Assembly: GCA_905331475.1 (NCBI GenBank)
Contig: CAJNYU010004046.1
Location: 125,106-189,105 of the forward strand
Length of the DNA: 64,000 nt
Source of the DNA: Rotaria socialis
Taxonomy: Eukaryota; Rotifera; Eurotatoria; Philodinida; Philodinidae
Direction: 5' to 3'
Part shown: piece by piece, positions 1 to 12,209 of the stretch
Layout: the number at the start of each line of letters is the position of its first letter
How positions within the stretch are numbered: position 1 is the first letter of the stretch
Notes under the pieces: generated by a model
What the model was told of the DNA's origin: nothing
Database searches by the model: none
Seen by the model: only the letters and a program-made list of their open reading frames with translations
Position numbers and translations under genes: made by a program

Positions 1-69
1 TTTTTTTTTCGTGACAAAGACCTCTTAGTTTCTCGTAATAATAAAAAAAGAATCGTTTTATTCAATTTG

Positions 70-3000
70 TTATACTTGATCGGATCTTAATTGATGACGA
101 TTTTGATGTTTATACGAGCATAATATTCGATAGAAAGCTTCACGAAATTTAACATGAAGAAAAGAATAAAGTAATGGATTGATCGTTGAATTTAACCATA
201 ATAACCAAAATGTCATTTCATAGATAAATGATGATACATCTGTAGTTTCATATGTACATACAGCACGTATTAGTGTTAATAATGTATATGGACACCAGCA
301 TATAACAAAAGCAAAAACGAGTATAAATAAACTCTTCGCTGCTTTACGATCGCGTGTTAATGATGTTGATTTAGTAAAAATTATTTGAGAAGTAAATTTT
401 TGTGCTTTTTCTGTAGTTTTACCGGTCAGATTTGTGTGATGCCCATTATGTTTTAATCTAATTCGATTAGTACGCATTATTCCACGCGAACGCTGTCGTA
501 TATTTAAATAGACCAGAAGATTAAGTGACATTAAAGTAAAAAACGGTCCAAAAAATTCCACGAATGCTGTTGTTACTAGATATGGAAAATTTGTTGCAAA
601 CGGTGGTTCACATATATGATCCTGATATTGTTCACTACCGGGTAATAAATCCCATATTATAATTGCTGGACCTATTCATAGAATTGAAGAAAAAGAAAAT
701 AATTGAATTAAAATTTTTGCTCAATGCTATATCAAATAAAATTCTAAAACCAGATACAGAGATTTTGTTAACATTTATTGTACGTCTATCGATAAAACTA
801 GGGAAATAATTAGTAATTGGAATGTATTATAAAATGTTCTAGACGAGCACGAAGTTTCCATTAGTCTTTGATATATCACTACACTAAGTTTATGCTTATA
901 TAAGTTCGTCTGTATCGAGTAAGTTACGTGCACAAACGTCTATAAATACACACATAGGAATAGTTGCAGATAAAATAGTTTATAATTTACCATCACAGAA
1001 CAGTTCTTATAGACTATCTACCCTTCAAAATGAGCTGTAGAAGCAGGTTATGTGAATATTGATAATCTTTCAGTAATATTGATTTTCTTTGTCAGCATAG
1101 ATCCTGTCAAATAAAACTTGTTTTTTAAAATAGAACTCGTTAAATTTTCATTTGCTTTCCTACGATGTACCGCCGAGCATCTATACATACGTATATCTAT
1201 AGAGAGGAAGATGGATTTTGAAAGTTTCTACACGTTTTAACTTATACTATGATGCATTTTTGCTAGTTCGCATTAGAAGTTTGTTTTCCTCTCTTTTTCT
1301 ACTACATAGTATCGCACAGTCTCATCGTATGGTATGATTATCCATTGATATTGAACGAAACTGCCATTTATACACAATATCTATTTGAATGGATCATTAT
1401 ATGTTTAATTTTATGAGATTGATAATATAACATGAAGTTTTAGAATTTTCCGTGAACTTGCTCGAAGAAAATTCTATCACACTTAGTATTCACCTATTAG
1501 TTATTTTTTTCTATCCTTCTTCTTGTATTGCTCAACAAGTGTTACTTCTATCTGTGTTTTCTCAGTGAACTATTGTGAACAGGGTTACCAAATTCAAATT
1601 TTAGAAATCAGGGAATTTTTATGAAAAATCAGGAGTGTTTTTTTTTGACATTCAACAGTCATTCGATGATTTTTATCTGATAACTTCCGAGTTTTCACTA
1701 ATAGATACATTAGCCCCTTTTCCTATAATGGGATTGATGCTGAAAATTTTTCTTGTAGACGAATTAAAATTGAAAATAGAATGTTGATTTCAAAACGTTT
1801 ATTTAAATAGATAATTAAAATGTGTTCATTAGAATACATAGTAAAAACTACTTAGCTAATTTACTCAGCAATTCGTGAACCTTTTGGGGCGTGACTCTAC
1901 TTAAATCTAACCATCGAATATATGATTCTGAAAGATTTGGTTCATTTAAAAGATAATCATAGAGTTCTGGTCAAGTAAAATAGGTAGTGTTGCCAGATCC
2001 CCACATCTTGTGGAAAAATTCCAGATTTCGAAAGTTTTTCCGAATTTTCAAAGTTTTTCTCAATTTTTTCTCGATTTCGAAAAACAAATTCCTGAATCTT
2101 TTAGATTTTCGAGGTTGACATCAGGCAGCCTTCTTGGATGTGCACTTTTTTTATTTTAATGTATGTTGTAGATATGTATAAAGAGTATTTTTGTTTCGAA
2201 TCCGTTAGAGTAAAACGTACTTTAAGGGAAAAAACGGACCCAAAAACCTTTCCGCGTTTTTCAACATTTGAAAAAAGCTACGCAAGGTTCTGGAGTTTCA
2301 AGTTTGACATCTGGTTACACTGAAGATGAGTGTTCATTTTAATCTCCAACTCAGCTCCAACTAAATCATGGCTCATTTGATTTCGACTATCATGACATAT
2401 ATAAGTTTAACGTTTTCACAAATTTGTTCTTTTCTCTTGGAAATCGCCACATTACAAAAGTCAAGATATCCTTGGTCAAAACAGGAGATTTGGTAACCCT
2501 GATTGTGAGCCACTATAAAAAGAAACGTTACAAGTAGGACAGAAATCACGAGTCCTCTGTCGCATTGTTTTTTCTATTTACAGATTTTTATTATTATTAT
2601 AATAAACGTCAATGTAACCGAAAAAAACACTCAGCATTGTTCTACTTGACATTGTTCTAGTAAAATTTGATGTAGTTCAATGACTCTTAATGTAATCTAT
2701 TGTTCTTTTTGACACATAAAGCGCCTCACATCAAGTTTTTTCTTCTGCATAGAAAAGTCCCATTTTAATTTTCATATAAGGAAAAGCAATAAAAGTAACA
2801 CTACACAAAATTTATCATATTCTAGGAAATTACTAAATAAAACTTATCTTTACCGTAGTTAAGTATTGCGATAATCCATGTACTAAAAACAAATTTTAGT
2901 GCTCGTCTTATAGACCTATCTGATAAGTAATTTAATCCTTTTGACACCATTAGATAGCGATCATAAGAGATAACAACAATACATAATGTTGATGCTGAGC

Positions 3001-3865
3001 CAACAACATAATCAAATACAAGCCATAATTTACATATATGATAACCAAGATACCATTTACCAAATATAACTTTATGAGAATAAAGTGGAATACTAAAATA
3101 TATATATATATATATAATTATGAATAATGATATAAACAGTATTCTACATAAAAGAAAGATATTAACAAAGGAAAATTAAACATAATTTTTTCTTAACAAA
3201 TCTATATCTTAAATAGAAATGCGCACATGTTCAAAAGTAGCTCAGATAGAAATTAAAAATGTGATAAACTTCCTGATTTTTCATTAGAAGTGACAGAATA
3301 TTAAACAATGTAACTATGTCTTGCGATTTATTATAGAACATGAGAATTTCCCATTGAACGATGAATCATTGAGTATACGCCTGAAGGTTCATTATTCTTA
3401 CAAAGGTTTACTAATACTTTTTAAAATTGATATTCTCATCTTTTCTTACACAGAAAAAAATAGTAATTCACACTATTAAACATACCATATTAGACCAATT
3501 AATAAATCAGCAATCGATAGATTAAGAATAAAGTAATTTGAATAAGTTCGTATTGTTGGCTCACGTAAAAATGCGATAATAACCAATAGATTGCCTGATA
3601 CAGTCACAAACGTCATGAATGAAACTAAAAGTATTAGTATAAATTTTGTAACCTGTGGCGATATGATAGTATGTGTTATAGCAGAGGAATTCACTAAACT
3701 TTGATTTTGTACTATATATGATACAAGTGCCGTTGGAAAATGAAGCGATTGATTAACACAATTTAACGTACCATTAACAGTAATATTATAAGCTGAAACA
3801 TAAGTACAATTCAAACTAATGTTAATCCCACGAACATTTGATAAAGCATTCGATGTTTGGTTCAT
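70..3865 (-). CDS. HRH3-like: Histamine H3-like aminergic G-protein-coupled receptor, 3 exons, complete
   Basis: Exons are 3865-3486, 3092-2854 and 671-70; joined they give 406 residues with phase-consistent GT-AG junctions. Exon 1 has an N-glycosylation-rich extracellular N-terminus, TM1 and TM2 (NLSIADLLIGL). Exon 2 holds TM3 with the amine-binding Asp in KLWLVFDYV and the DRY motif in ISYDRYL. Exon 3 starts at GPAI, carries TM5, a third loop of roughly 50 residues, SLTRDRKAAKSLF before TM6, CWCPYTLL in TM6, FWLLWLNSTINPLLY in TM7, and a Cys in the tail. KLWLV-DY, LNIRQR, RDRKAAKSL and FWLLW-NS match the vertebrate H3 receptor closely as I remember it, more than muscarinic receptors. H3 receptors are plasma-membrane Gi/o-coupled amine receptors; the ligand here is inferred. 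A possible AATAAA lies 8 nt past the stop (62-57, minus strand). Intron 2 is about 2.2 kb and contains a transposable element. Confidence 0.92.
1572..2509. mobile_element. hAT-like non-autonomous DNA element with 8-bp target duplication
   Basis: The element runs from 1580 to 2501. It begins CAGGGTTACCAAAT and ends with the inverted copy ATTTGGTAACCCTG. It is flanked by ATTGTGAA at 1572-1579 and ATTGTGAG at 2502-2509, a 7/8 match that fits an 8-bp target-site duplication. CAGGG ends with 8-bp duplications are typical of the hAT superfamily. No transposase frame was seen inside, so it is non-autonomous. It lies in intron 2 of the H3-like receptor gene. Confidence 0.7.
3093..3120. repeat. TA microsatellite in receptor intron 1
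   Basis: A run of alternating T and A sits right against the 3' splice site of receptor intron 1 (read on the minus strand). It takes the place of a normal polypyrimidine tract, and the acceptor is TTTTAG. Confidence 0.6.
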
Positions 3866-6851
3866 TATATAGCATTTCTATTAGTATTCATTCAAATAAA
3901 AGTTATTATCTAAAATAAGTCTACATGTTATAATTATAAGAATATTGACTTAATGAAATTTCTAATTTCTATTTCTAATTGTAGTAGAAAAAATGAATAA
4001 AAAGAAATGAGTTTCTGACATTATGAATATGATTCGAATATAGCGAGAGCGAGAACGAAAGAGTTTAATTATCTTTGTCTCTCTATCGCGACATAATATT
4101 ACTAAATTAATGAAGAGTGTACCTAGGAAATGAAACTAACGAGAGTGATACAATAGCATGAAGCAACGAGGAGACTATTAAAAACAGGAAATACATTTGG
4201 CTTGCGTGCTTATTCGTTGTTTACTAGTGCTACAAAGAGTAGAAGACACCATACATATGCATCTAGCGTATATATAACTATGCAAAAGATCGGCAAACAT
4301 CTGGAAAAACTCTGCATTAACAACAACGCTTTTGTTTTCACTAGAATAGATCATTTCTTCTGGAAATCTGTTCTTATGAATTACTCGATTTAGTTATATC
4401 ACTAAATCGAAACGAAACATGTATTTGTTTTTAAAGTTCGCATCGAAGTATGCGATTCGAAAGAAAAAAAAATATCTAATAATAATACACGGTTTAATAA
4501 GTTACTTGTTTATTGATTTACTTATTATTTTTATGAAGAAAGCTGGTTCGAAAAAGTAATTGTTCATATGAGCTAGTTTTTCTATTTGATTAAAAAATGA
4601 CGACAAAAAAATAAGGATTTTTTCATAAATCTAGCTTACAAGAAAGACTGATAAAGAATATTAAAATGATTAATAAACTACTATATAGAAAAGCAAATTG
4701 TCACCATTAGTTCATTAGCATCGAATAGATGTAATAGGAATATAAATCATCAGTGTTGTCTTTTCGTAGCTACTGCTGTAAGTAAGTCATTATTATTTGT
4801 CTTGAGAAGATTATTTCTGAATGGATGAATGTTAGGGAGACGATGCGTTTTTTTTCAATTCGCGCATAAATAGGCCTAAAGCCTATATTATAACAAATAA
4901 TTCTATTTCAAATAGAACACTGACATTTAAAAACAATTGATAGAAATATAACATCATACGTCAATCGTATCTATTTTTCTTTTTGTTCATTAGCTAAAAA
5001 CAAATAGTAATAATAATTATTATTATTATTATAGCTCAGAATTCATTTTTGAATAAAAGATTTTATTATAAATTTCTTAAGAGAAACTTTCTCCAAAAGC
5101 AATTCAGTTAATTACTAGTTTGTAAATCTCTTGAAAAATGAATAGAGTTTCGAAAGCGTCAAGTATGCCTTAAGTATTTTATTCTTCACTTACATATTCC
5201 AATTAAAGTTTTTCTATAAAAATTCACAGTTTTTGCTTTGTTGATACACAGGATTGATTTCGCATTTGTTGGAGTACATGTAATTTTGATATAAATATAT
5301 TTCTATGTTTCTTTTCATCAATCAGACATGAAAACAATGAATGAATCACTAAATAAGTCTATCGAGAAGTATAGATGTTGATCAAAGATTCCTTAAATAA
5401 TCATATCTAAAGGCAAATGTGCGAGACATATGAAATCGACAATATTATTGTGTCTATTGTTATTAATTAATAGTCATAGTAGTGATATGAAAGAAAAATC
5501 AAAAATGAAACGAGAATTTTGTTGAATATTTCCAAAAATCAACGCCAAATATTATGATAATTTTAATGATACTTGAAAAAAAATGAAACGATGATTAAAT
5601 GGTAAATATTAATACGACCATGTTATTTTACATGTTGCCACTTTTAGTTGCTTGCCAGACATGAATATTCATTGTCAATGTATATATTATTTCTCTATAA
5701 CAATAAAAAAAAATGTTAATTTAGTAGAGAACGTGGAGAACTCGCTCGTATCAGCGGGTCACGGAACAATCAAACAAATAATATCCGTCATATTGTCGCG
5801 TTTCTATGAAGGAAAAACTCTCAAGACTTATTTCTCATAATAAACAAGCCTGATTAACAAAAATTCTTTAATGACTGTTGGGCCCATCATAGATTAGTAA
5901 TGCAAAATATATACCATTTTGTATATAGTTATTTTTTTTCCAGATGAATTGCTAAAAATAGAATTTATTAAATTATTTAAGAAAGTATGCGACTAATATA
6001 AAAAGAAACAGTTTAAACGCCAAAAAACCTTTTGATTATGATTTATCTGACTGTAATATGAAGAAGATAATAGGATATCATGCTGAAGTCTTGCACATTT
6101 TCTTCTTCTTCTTTTATTCAGAACTAGATTAGAAAACGCTACTTCCTGAATGAAACGAGTGGGAATATGCAAATCAAGCCAATATTACTGTAAAATAAAT
6201 GAGGAAACATCGGATTCGCATCCGATTGTTATGAGTACTGCAAAAACTGAGTCGATTAATATATGTTGTGAATAATCTTAAGAAAAAAATTTCTTTTTGG
6301 AAAAATCCCTGTACCACCCCTCAGGGATGGTCAGGTCAATACTGACAATTTGTTCGATAACTCAGTCACTTCTTGACGGATCCTTCTCATCTTCGAACTC
6401 GACTGAGATATTAATGAGATCATGCTGTGTAGAAAATTTCATGACAATTGGATGAGGCTTTCAAAGGTTATCGTGTTAACGGTGGGCCGGGCATACTGAC
6501 CGAATCTAGAGTGTACTCACGTTTTTTGAGTACACAAAAAGCTATGTGACAATGTGCTTATTCAATTCTATCGCATTACATGCGCATCAGAGTCAAATCT
6601 CTTTTTTAATTCTAGAATACAGAAATAAAAGGGATATGTGTATAAGTATATTGGAAATTATATGGTAGGAAAAAAAACGGAAAAGAATGACACAATAACA
6701 CTTCATTATATATCACCTTCTAAAAGATACTATTAACATTAATGGAAAATAATTATCTAGTTACTTGATACTTTGACGATAAATAGAATGATCTTTAGTT
6801 TAAGAAAATATGAACAAAACAAATCAATTTTATTCATATATTTCTTTCTAG
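3866..6851. other. Intergenic region or part of a long intron; no exon recognised
   Basis: About 3 kb between the receptor start codon (minus strand) and the integrin alpha membrane exon (plus strand). It is AT-rich, and no open frame here resembles an integrin ectodomain or any other family I know. The one recognisable item is a copy of the dispersed hairpin-ended repeat at about 6195-6540. It could be the receptor's promoter region, part of an integrin intron, or both. Confidence 0.5.
6195..6540 (+). repeat. Dispersed ~340-bp hairpin-ended repeat, copy A
   Basis: Begins near AAATAAATGAGGAAACATCG, followed by the short palindrome ATCGGATTCGCATCCGAT. It ends with GTGTACTCA-loop-TGAGTACAC followed by a short A run. 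Internal shared blocks include CCCTGTACC...CAGGGA, GACTGAGATATTAATGAGATCA, here abbreviated, and ATCGTGTTAACGGT. The same head, body and tail recur at 17.7, 18.2, 46.4 and 55.9 kb. No protein is encoded. Confidence 0.85.
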
Positions 6852-7099
6852 CTTGAAACACAAATACCACTTACTGTAGAACGGTCATCTCAACATTGGA
6901 TTTGGCTTATCGGTCTTAGTATCACAGCTGGAGTCATTCTTTTAATCATACTTGTTAGTGTTCTTTGGTGTGTAAGTATCATTTTATAGTTTTTCAAAAA
7001 CAAAAAATCAAGCATTTGATTATCCATGATTATGTCTCTTGTGAATTTCATGGGCCAATTTTGAATTTCGACGATATTCATCTCTGATTGGCATATAAT

Positions 7100-7130
<31 letters not shown>

Positions 7131-8148
7131 AATATATGAAAATAAGAGAGCGCAGTATAGTATTTACAAAAAAAAATGTATTCAGCTACGGTAATATCGA
7201 CAGCTGGCATTAAGATACTCTTTGGTTCTAGAATCATTAATCTTCTCTAGCTTTGTAGGCTGTGACAGTTAGTTTACATGTTTCTTTCACTTTCTTGTTA
7301 GATTTATGTCATATAACAGCCACTCTCCTTTTGTAATGCTAAGCATGAAAAAGAAAAAAGAACGTACTAGTGACACAAACGAAAATCGACTATTTGCTAT
7401 GATCACAATTATCAGTTCTATGGGAATTGAACAGAAAAAATTGCTTATGCAATATTTGAATATTGAATAAACATCTGTGTACTATACAAATGATTTCTGT
7501 CAACTGATTTAAGAGATTTGACAGACTTACGGCTGATCGAGAGCAATGAAACTCTGCGTGTTAGAAATTTTATGTTGAATAGTTGTAATCATTTCAGCTA
7601 TTTGCGCTTAAAGCTTCTAATTGAATATTATTTGTGAAAGAATTTTTTGGGCTTCTCAGCGAGTCGATCAAACGTCAATTTTGAAGGCTTCAAAAATTAC
7701 AGCTTATTCTCAAGGTTATGAATAACAGATATAAGTAGCTAAAGGCACATCATAATCTGTTTACTTCAATTTTATATATTCTATTATATAGAAATAGATA
7801 TTAGCTATAATTAAAGTTATCTCTCAGTTCTAGAACATAAAAATCAAAAGATTATATTAAAAACTTTATTGTATCATTCTATTTTAGTGTGGCTTTTTTA
7901 AACGAAATCGTCCACAATATCCAGTATTAGCTCAAGATGACTCTCCATCATGTGAAGATCAATATCAAGTATCATCAGCTAAAATATTCACTAGGTATCC
8001 ATTAAATGTCGATAGCGATGAATTATCAAGTGATGACAATGATGATAATGAAATGATGATACAAAATCCGGTCGATAGTTTACCTATCGTTATACCACAA
8101 AATTCATCTCATTTTATTAAACAACAAAAAACTCAATTTCCCTATTAA
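6852..8148 (+). CDS. Integrin alpha subunit, 3'-terminal two exons only (partial)
   Basis: Exons 6852-6971 and 7888-8148 join in frame, both in phase 0. The first encodes a short juxtamembrane stretch and a membrane helix (WIWLIGLSITAGVILLIIL). The second opens CGFFKRNRP, the GFFKR motif that marks the start of integrin alpha cytoplasmic tails and clasps the beta subunit. A long acidic tail follows (DSDELSSDDNDDNE) and ends QFPY-stop, with AATAAA overlapping the stop. Integrin alpha chains pair with beta chains as plasma-membrane adhesion receptors. The roughly 900-residue ectodomain is not visible between 3866 and 6851. Upstream exons may lie beyond the window, which would nest the opposite-strand receptor inside an intron, or this may be a duplicated fragment. 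Identification of the tail is strong; completeness is unresolved. Confidence 0.82.
7105..7132. repeat. TA microsatellite
   Basis: A short TA/TATG-type simple repeat inside the intron between the two integrin alpha exons. It probably has no function. Confidence 0.6.
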
Positions 8149-8778
8149 ATAAAGCCATAAAAACTAATTGTTTGTTTTCTTATCTAATTATATGCATATA
8201 TATATGCATGCACATCTGTCTAAGTCGTTGCTCTTTGTTTTTATCTATTTTTTTGATGTGAAAATAATGATGATTTTAAAAAATCCCAAGGTATTGATTT
8301 TCATGTTTGTGTGTTGATATAATGGAATCAGTTCTTCTCTATTAATCGTGTACACATATTTGCTTGCAGTTATTGAAAAGAAAGTTGAGATGCGATTGAG
8401 ACAACAACAAAAAACATTTGAGCTGATGCTTTTTCAACAGCAGCTCAACGTGTATGTGTCAATATGTTTGGTTGTCAGGAACTTCTGGAATGAAATGTTG
8501 CTAATGTTTGGTTTTCAAGCAATCAAATAAGTGTGGCCGTGGCATCTCTTCCAGCAAAGAAAAAAAAATGTCGCGTGTGAAAAAAGAAAAGAAGAAAAAA
8601 GAGCTTAATAGAAATAGGAAAAAAAGAGTAGAAATCAATGATGGTTACTGATTCTCTAACATCAATTTTGTAGAAGAGAACGTTTTCTTTTGTTTAACCA
8701 TTATATACAAAAGTATTACAAAAGAAACTCGTTTTTTTTTCACATGGAAATATTTAAAAAGTATTAAAATTAGACAAT
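8149..8778. other. Intergenic spacer, no gene seen
   Basis: Lies between the integrin tail and TEKTL1. It has a purine-rich A/G tract at about 8555-8635. The only open frame of any length (about 8348-8530) lacks an ATG start and recognisable similarity. The last part presumably holds the TEKTL1 promoter and 5' UTR. Confidence 0.5.
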
Positions 8779-10743
8779 ATGACGAATCCATCACGACCAA
8801 GTACATCATGTCAAATTCAAAGACCATCATTAACGGATGATAATGATCATCTCAACAATAATAACGGGAAACAATTTTTATCAAGAAGTCTCACCTTTGA
8901 TACAGAACAAAAGCAGCAAAAACAACAACAACAACAACGAGTAACAAGACCAAGTCGACCATCACCAACTATTAGTGAGCAATTGCCACAACGTTTAGGT
9001 CGTAGTTTACTTAGCAATGATAATTGGCGACAAGAAACAATGGTCGACATTCGAATTAATGCGAAAGCGATTGAGCAGAGTGATCAAAATATTCTCTTCG
9101 GTCGAGGTAAGATTTAATTGAAAATAAAAACCAACAATGTAATGAAAATAGAAAAATTTAAATTAAGGAATTGATCCTTTACCGCATGTTCGTGAAATGC
9201 TGACTGAACTGAGTAATACTGAAGCTTTGCTCTATGCACGACAATGTCGTGTTGTTGTAGCTAAATTACGTTTGTGTTGGGGTGATATTAATGAAGAAAT
9301 TAAATCATTATTAAAACATAAAGAATATACAGAAGCAGCCATTGATCATATACGTAAAGATTTAATTATCAATAATGAAAGTGTTAAAATTAGAAAAAAA
9401 CCAAAACGAGAAGCGGTATTCTGTTTTTTTTTTATTTATATTTTTTTCATTCACATATTTGTTCATATATAAATAGGAGCTTGATGGTGTTGATGATATA
9501 CTCGCTGCAGAAAAATATCATTTAACAACTATAAAAAATATTTTAGAACTTAACTGTAAAAATATTGTTGATCAAATGCAGGCATGAAAAATAATATCTT
9601 AAAAGATTTTTGTTATGAACAATAATTTTTTAAACTATTTAGAAACTTGATGAAGTTCGTAAGCGTGTTACTAAAGTTGGTAAAGAACGTTCAGTAGTTA
9701 CAGAACTTATATGTCAGTGTTTGACACATGCATCGAGAACATTTGAATTGACTCGTTTTCAAAAGTAAACACAAGTTAAAGAGAATATTAACTTGATTAA
9801 ATAGTTTTTTTATTTAGACTAGATAATGCACAAACACGTCGAGCATCAATAGCAAATCCACCAGCACGACCAACATCAGCACTTGGTTTTCGTCCACCAC
9901 GTTCAACACGAACTAATCCATTATCAACAACAATGACTTCATCTAACTCAAATTTAAATAATACAAATGTCACAGCTGAATCAACCTTGTTAGATGAGAA
10001 TGGTTTACCGCTTGTTGGTCATTTACTTCCTTTTACGCCTGATGTTATACAAGTATTTCAAGAAGCAGCAAAATTAATTGAAGAATCGGGTGAAATAAAA
10101 AAACAAGCTATGAATCAAATAAAAGATGCATTCAATGATGCTAAAGCTTATTCGTTGACTGTTAATCAAAGTGTTGCTCAGAAACTTGCTGATATTATTA
10201 CATTAGCAGTAAGAAAATAAAATCTATTTTTGTGTCTTGTTTTGTTTTAAATCCAGACGTAAATTAATATTCTAATAGCAACATTTGACAATATCACTCG
10301 GTGAAAATTCTATTGCACAACATCGAGCACAACGTTGGTTTGATTTAACAATGAGTGCTCAACGATGCAATGCCGGTCCACTCAGTTCATCTAGTTTTAA
10401 AATATTTGAACGTCTTGATCGGCCTATAATTCGAACATTTCAAAAACATCCAGGCAATCAAGTACCAGAAGCTCAAATAACAGCAAAAGTAAATGAAAAA
10501 AACCTTCTTTTCTTTTCTTTATTCATTTAATTTCTTTTCATATAACTGCAGGTAACAACTGATCTTCAACAGTCGGCTGAAGAAACAAGAAAACAATTAA
10601 AAGCATTAAAAATTGTTGGTCAACGATTACAAGCTAATTTAATTGATAAAGAAGTAGCATTAGAGGTTGATGCACATCTTCTTCGTCGACGACGAGAACG
10701 TTCTAATCATAAATGGGGTGTCACTAAATATGTACACGTTTGA
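8779..10743 (+). CDS. TEKTL1: Tektin-like protein 1 (CCDC105) orthologue, 7 exons, complete
   Basis: Exons are 8779-9106, 9168-9415, 9477-9581, 9643-9764, 9818-10208, 10279-10488 and 10552-10743. They give 531 residues, close to the roughly 500 of the human protein. Diagnostic matches to remembered human CCDC105 are IRKDLIINNESVKIR, and LDRPIIRTFQKHPGNQVPEA against [20 protein letters not shown], with EVDAHLLRRRRER near the end. The N-terminus is a low-complexity Asn/Gln region with a poly-Gln tract; the rest is mainly helical. In mammals TEKTL1 is a tektin-family component of sperm axonemal microtubules, so a structural role in cilia or flagella is inferred. The third intron appears to use a GC donor (CAG|GCATGA). 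The next gene is convergent, 243 nt away. Confidence 0.9.
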
Positions 10744-10986
10744 TAAAAAAAAAGAAATTCAATCTTTTTTTCTCTGCTTTAAGTCCTTTTCCACCACCCT
10801 CTATTTTATGATTATATTGAAATATTTTTTTTTGTTTTCTTCGTCACTTCTATTTGTCTTTTCAAAGACGACTAATTGACTGCTACTACTACAACAACTA
10901 CTCCGAACCAAAACATAAGCACAAATATTTAGACAAAAATATATAAAAAAACAAAAAAACATTGAAACTTTTCTTTTCTCTATAAT

Positions 10987-12209
10987 TTAATTTTCGGTAT
11001 GAAATAATGATGCATGACAATTGTCGTCAATTAATTGTGAATGTACAGACATTAAACTTTTAAAATATCGAACTGTTTTTACTTTCAATTCCATCGTAGC
11101 ATCTTCATCACAAACACATAGAAATCTTGGATGATTTTGAAATGCTGATACGGTCCACATATGATTCACGCCTTCTTCAATTGCCATATGAAGTGCATAG
11201 GCTTTGGATGTGCCAGATATTAATATTAATACCTGAAAGAGAGAAAGAGAGAGAGAAAGAAAGAACAATGTAGTCATAGAAATTTGAAAAAAATATACAA
11301 AGCTAGTATGATCCATTAAGGCTATCCAACATGTAGAAGAGAAAAAACAACAACTTTCTTCACTTTTTTCAATTATTCAATGAAGAATAGAGCAACGTGA
11401 ATTTCTTTTTTGTAGAAATAAATCATTAGCTTACTTCTCGTGCATCCATCACTGTTCCAACACCGACAGTTAAAGCTGATGTTGGTACTTTTTTTATGTC
11501 ATTATCGAAGAAACGTGCATTAGCAATAATTGTATCTTGTGCTAGAGTTTTTACTCGCGTACGAGATACTAAACTAGATCCTAAATAATTAAATATAGAA
11601 ACAAATCAATTTTTTTCTAAATAGAAAAAGAGCAATCTAAAAACCTGGCTCATTAAAAGCTATATGACCATCAGGTCCAATGCCACCCACAAATAATTCG
11701 ACTCCACCAGCATCTTTTATAGCTCGTTCATATTCATTACATTCATGAATAAGATCAGCGGCATTGCCATCGAGAATATGAACATTGTTGGGATCAATAT
11801 CAATATGTTTAATAAAATTATTCCACATAAATGAATGATAACTTTCCGGATGATTCTTATAAGAAAAGAAATCTTAGATCATTTTTTTGACAAAATAACA
11901 AACTTCGGTGTTCATACCCGTGGTAATCCAACATATTCATCCATATTAAAAGTTACAACATATTTAAATGATAACTGTTTAGTCTTAACAAACTCAATTA
12001 ATCTCTTATATGTGCCAAGTGGTGTACTACCTGAAAATAAACAAATTAAAATTATTCAAAACTCAGAACAAAAAATAGAATATACCTGTTGGTAGACCAA
12101 GTACAAAGAATTTATTAACACCTGGTTGAAAATCATTTATTCGTTTTTTTATATATCGAGCGCTCCACTCGGACATTTCATCGTAATCTTTAGTAATTAC
12201 TAGTCGCAT
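10987..12209 (-). CDS. GNPDA1: Glucosamine-6-phosphate isomerase/deaminase, 5 exons, complete
   Basis: Exons are 12209-12086, 12030-11918, 11855-11645, 11580-11435 and 11232-10987, giving 279 residues against 289 in human GNPDA1. The enzyme converts glucosamine-6-phosphate to fructose-6-phosphate and ammonia in the cytosol, linking amino-sugar catabolism to glycolysis. Visible landmarks are [12 protein letters not shown] in the phosphate-binding loop, the catalytic Asp in FNMDEYVGL, and [18 protein letters not shown] with the catalytic Asp, His and Glu. Also present are [23 protein letters not shown] and [14 protein letters not shown]. It lacks the C-terminal extension of human GNPDA1, as GNPDA2-type proteins do. 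It is convergent with TEKTL1. The assignment is secure; the 1-versus-2 paralogue label is not meaningful here. Confidence 0.96.

Noticed and set aside
6890..7237. Minus-strand open frame of 115 codons over the integrin membrane exon
   Set aside because: It overlaps a well-supported plus-strand exon and runs through a TA microsatellite (poly Ile-Tyr); it has no similarity.
8847..9050. Minus-strand Cys-rich open frame
   Set aside because: It is the antisense of the poly-Gln/Asn part of TEKTL1 exon 1; the Cys run comes from CAA codons read backwards.
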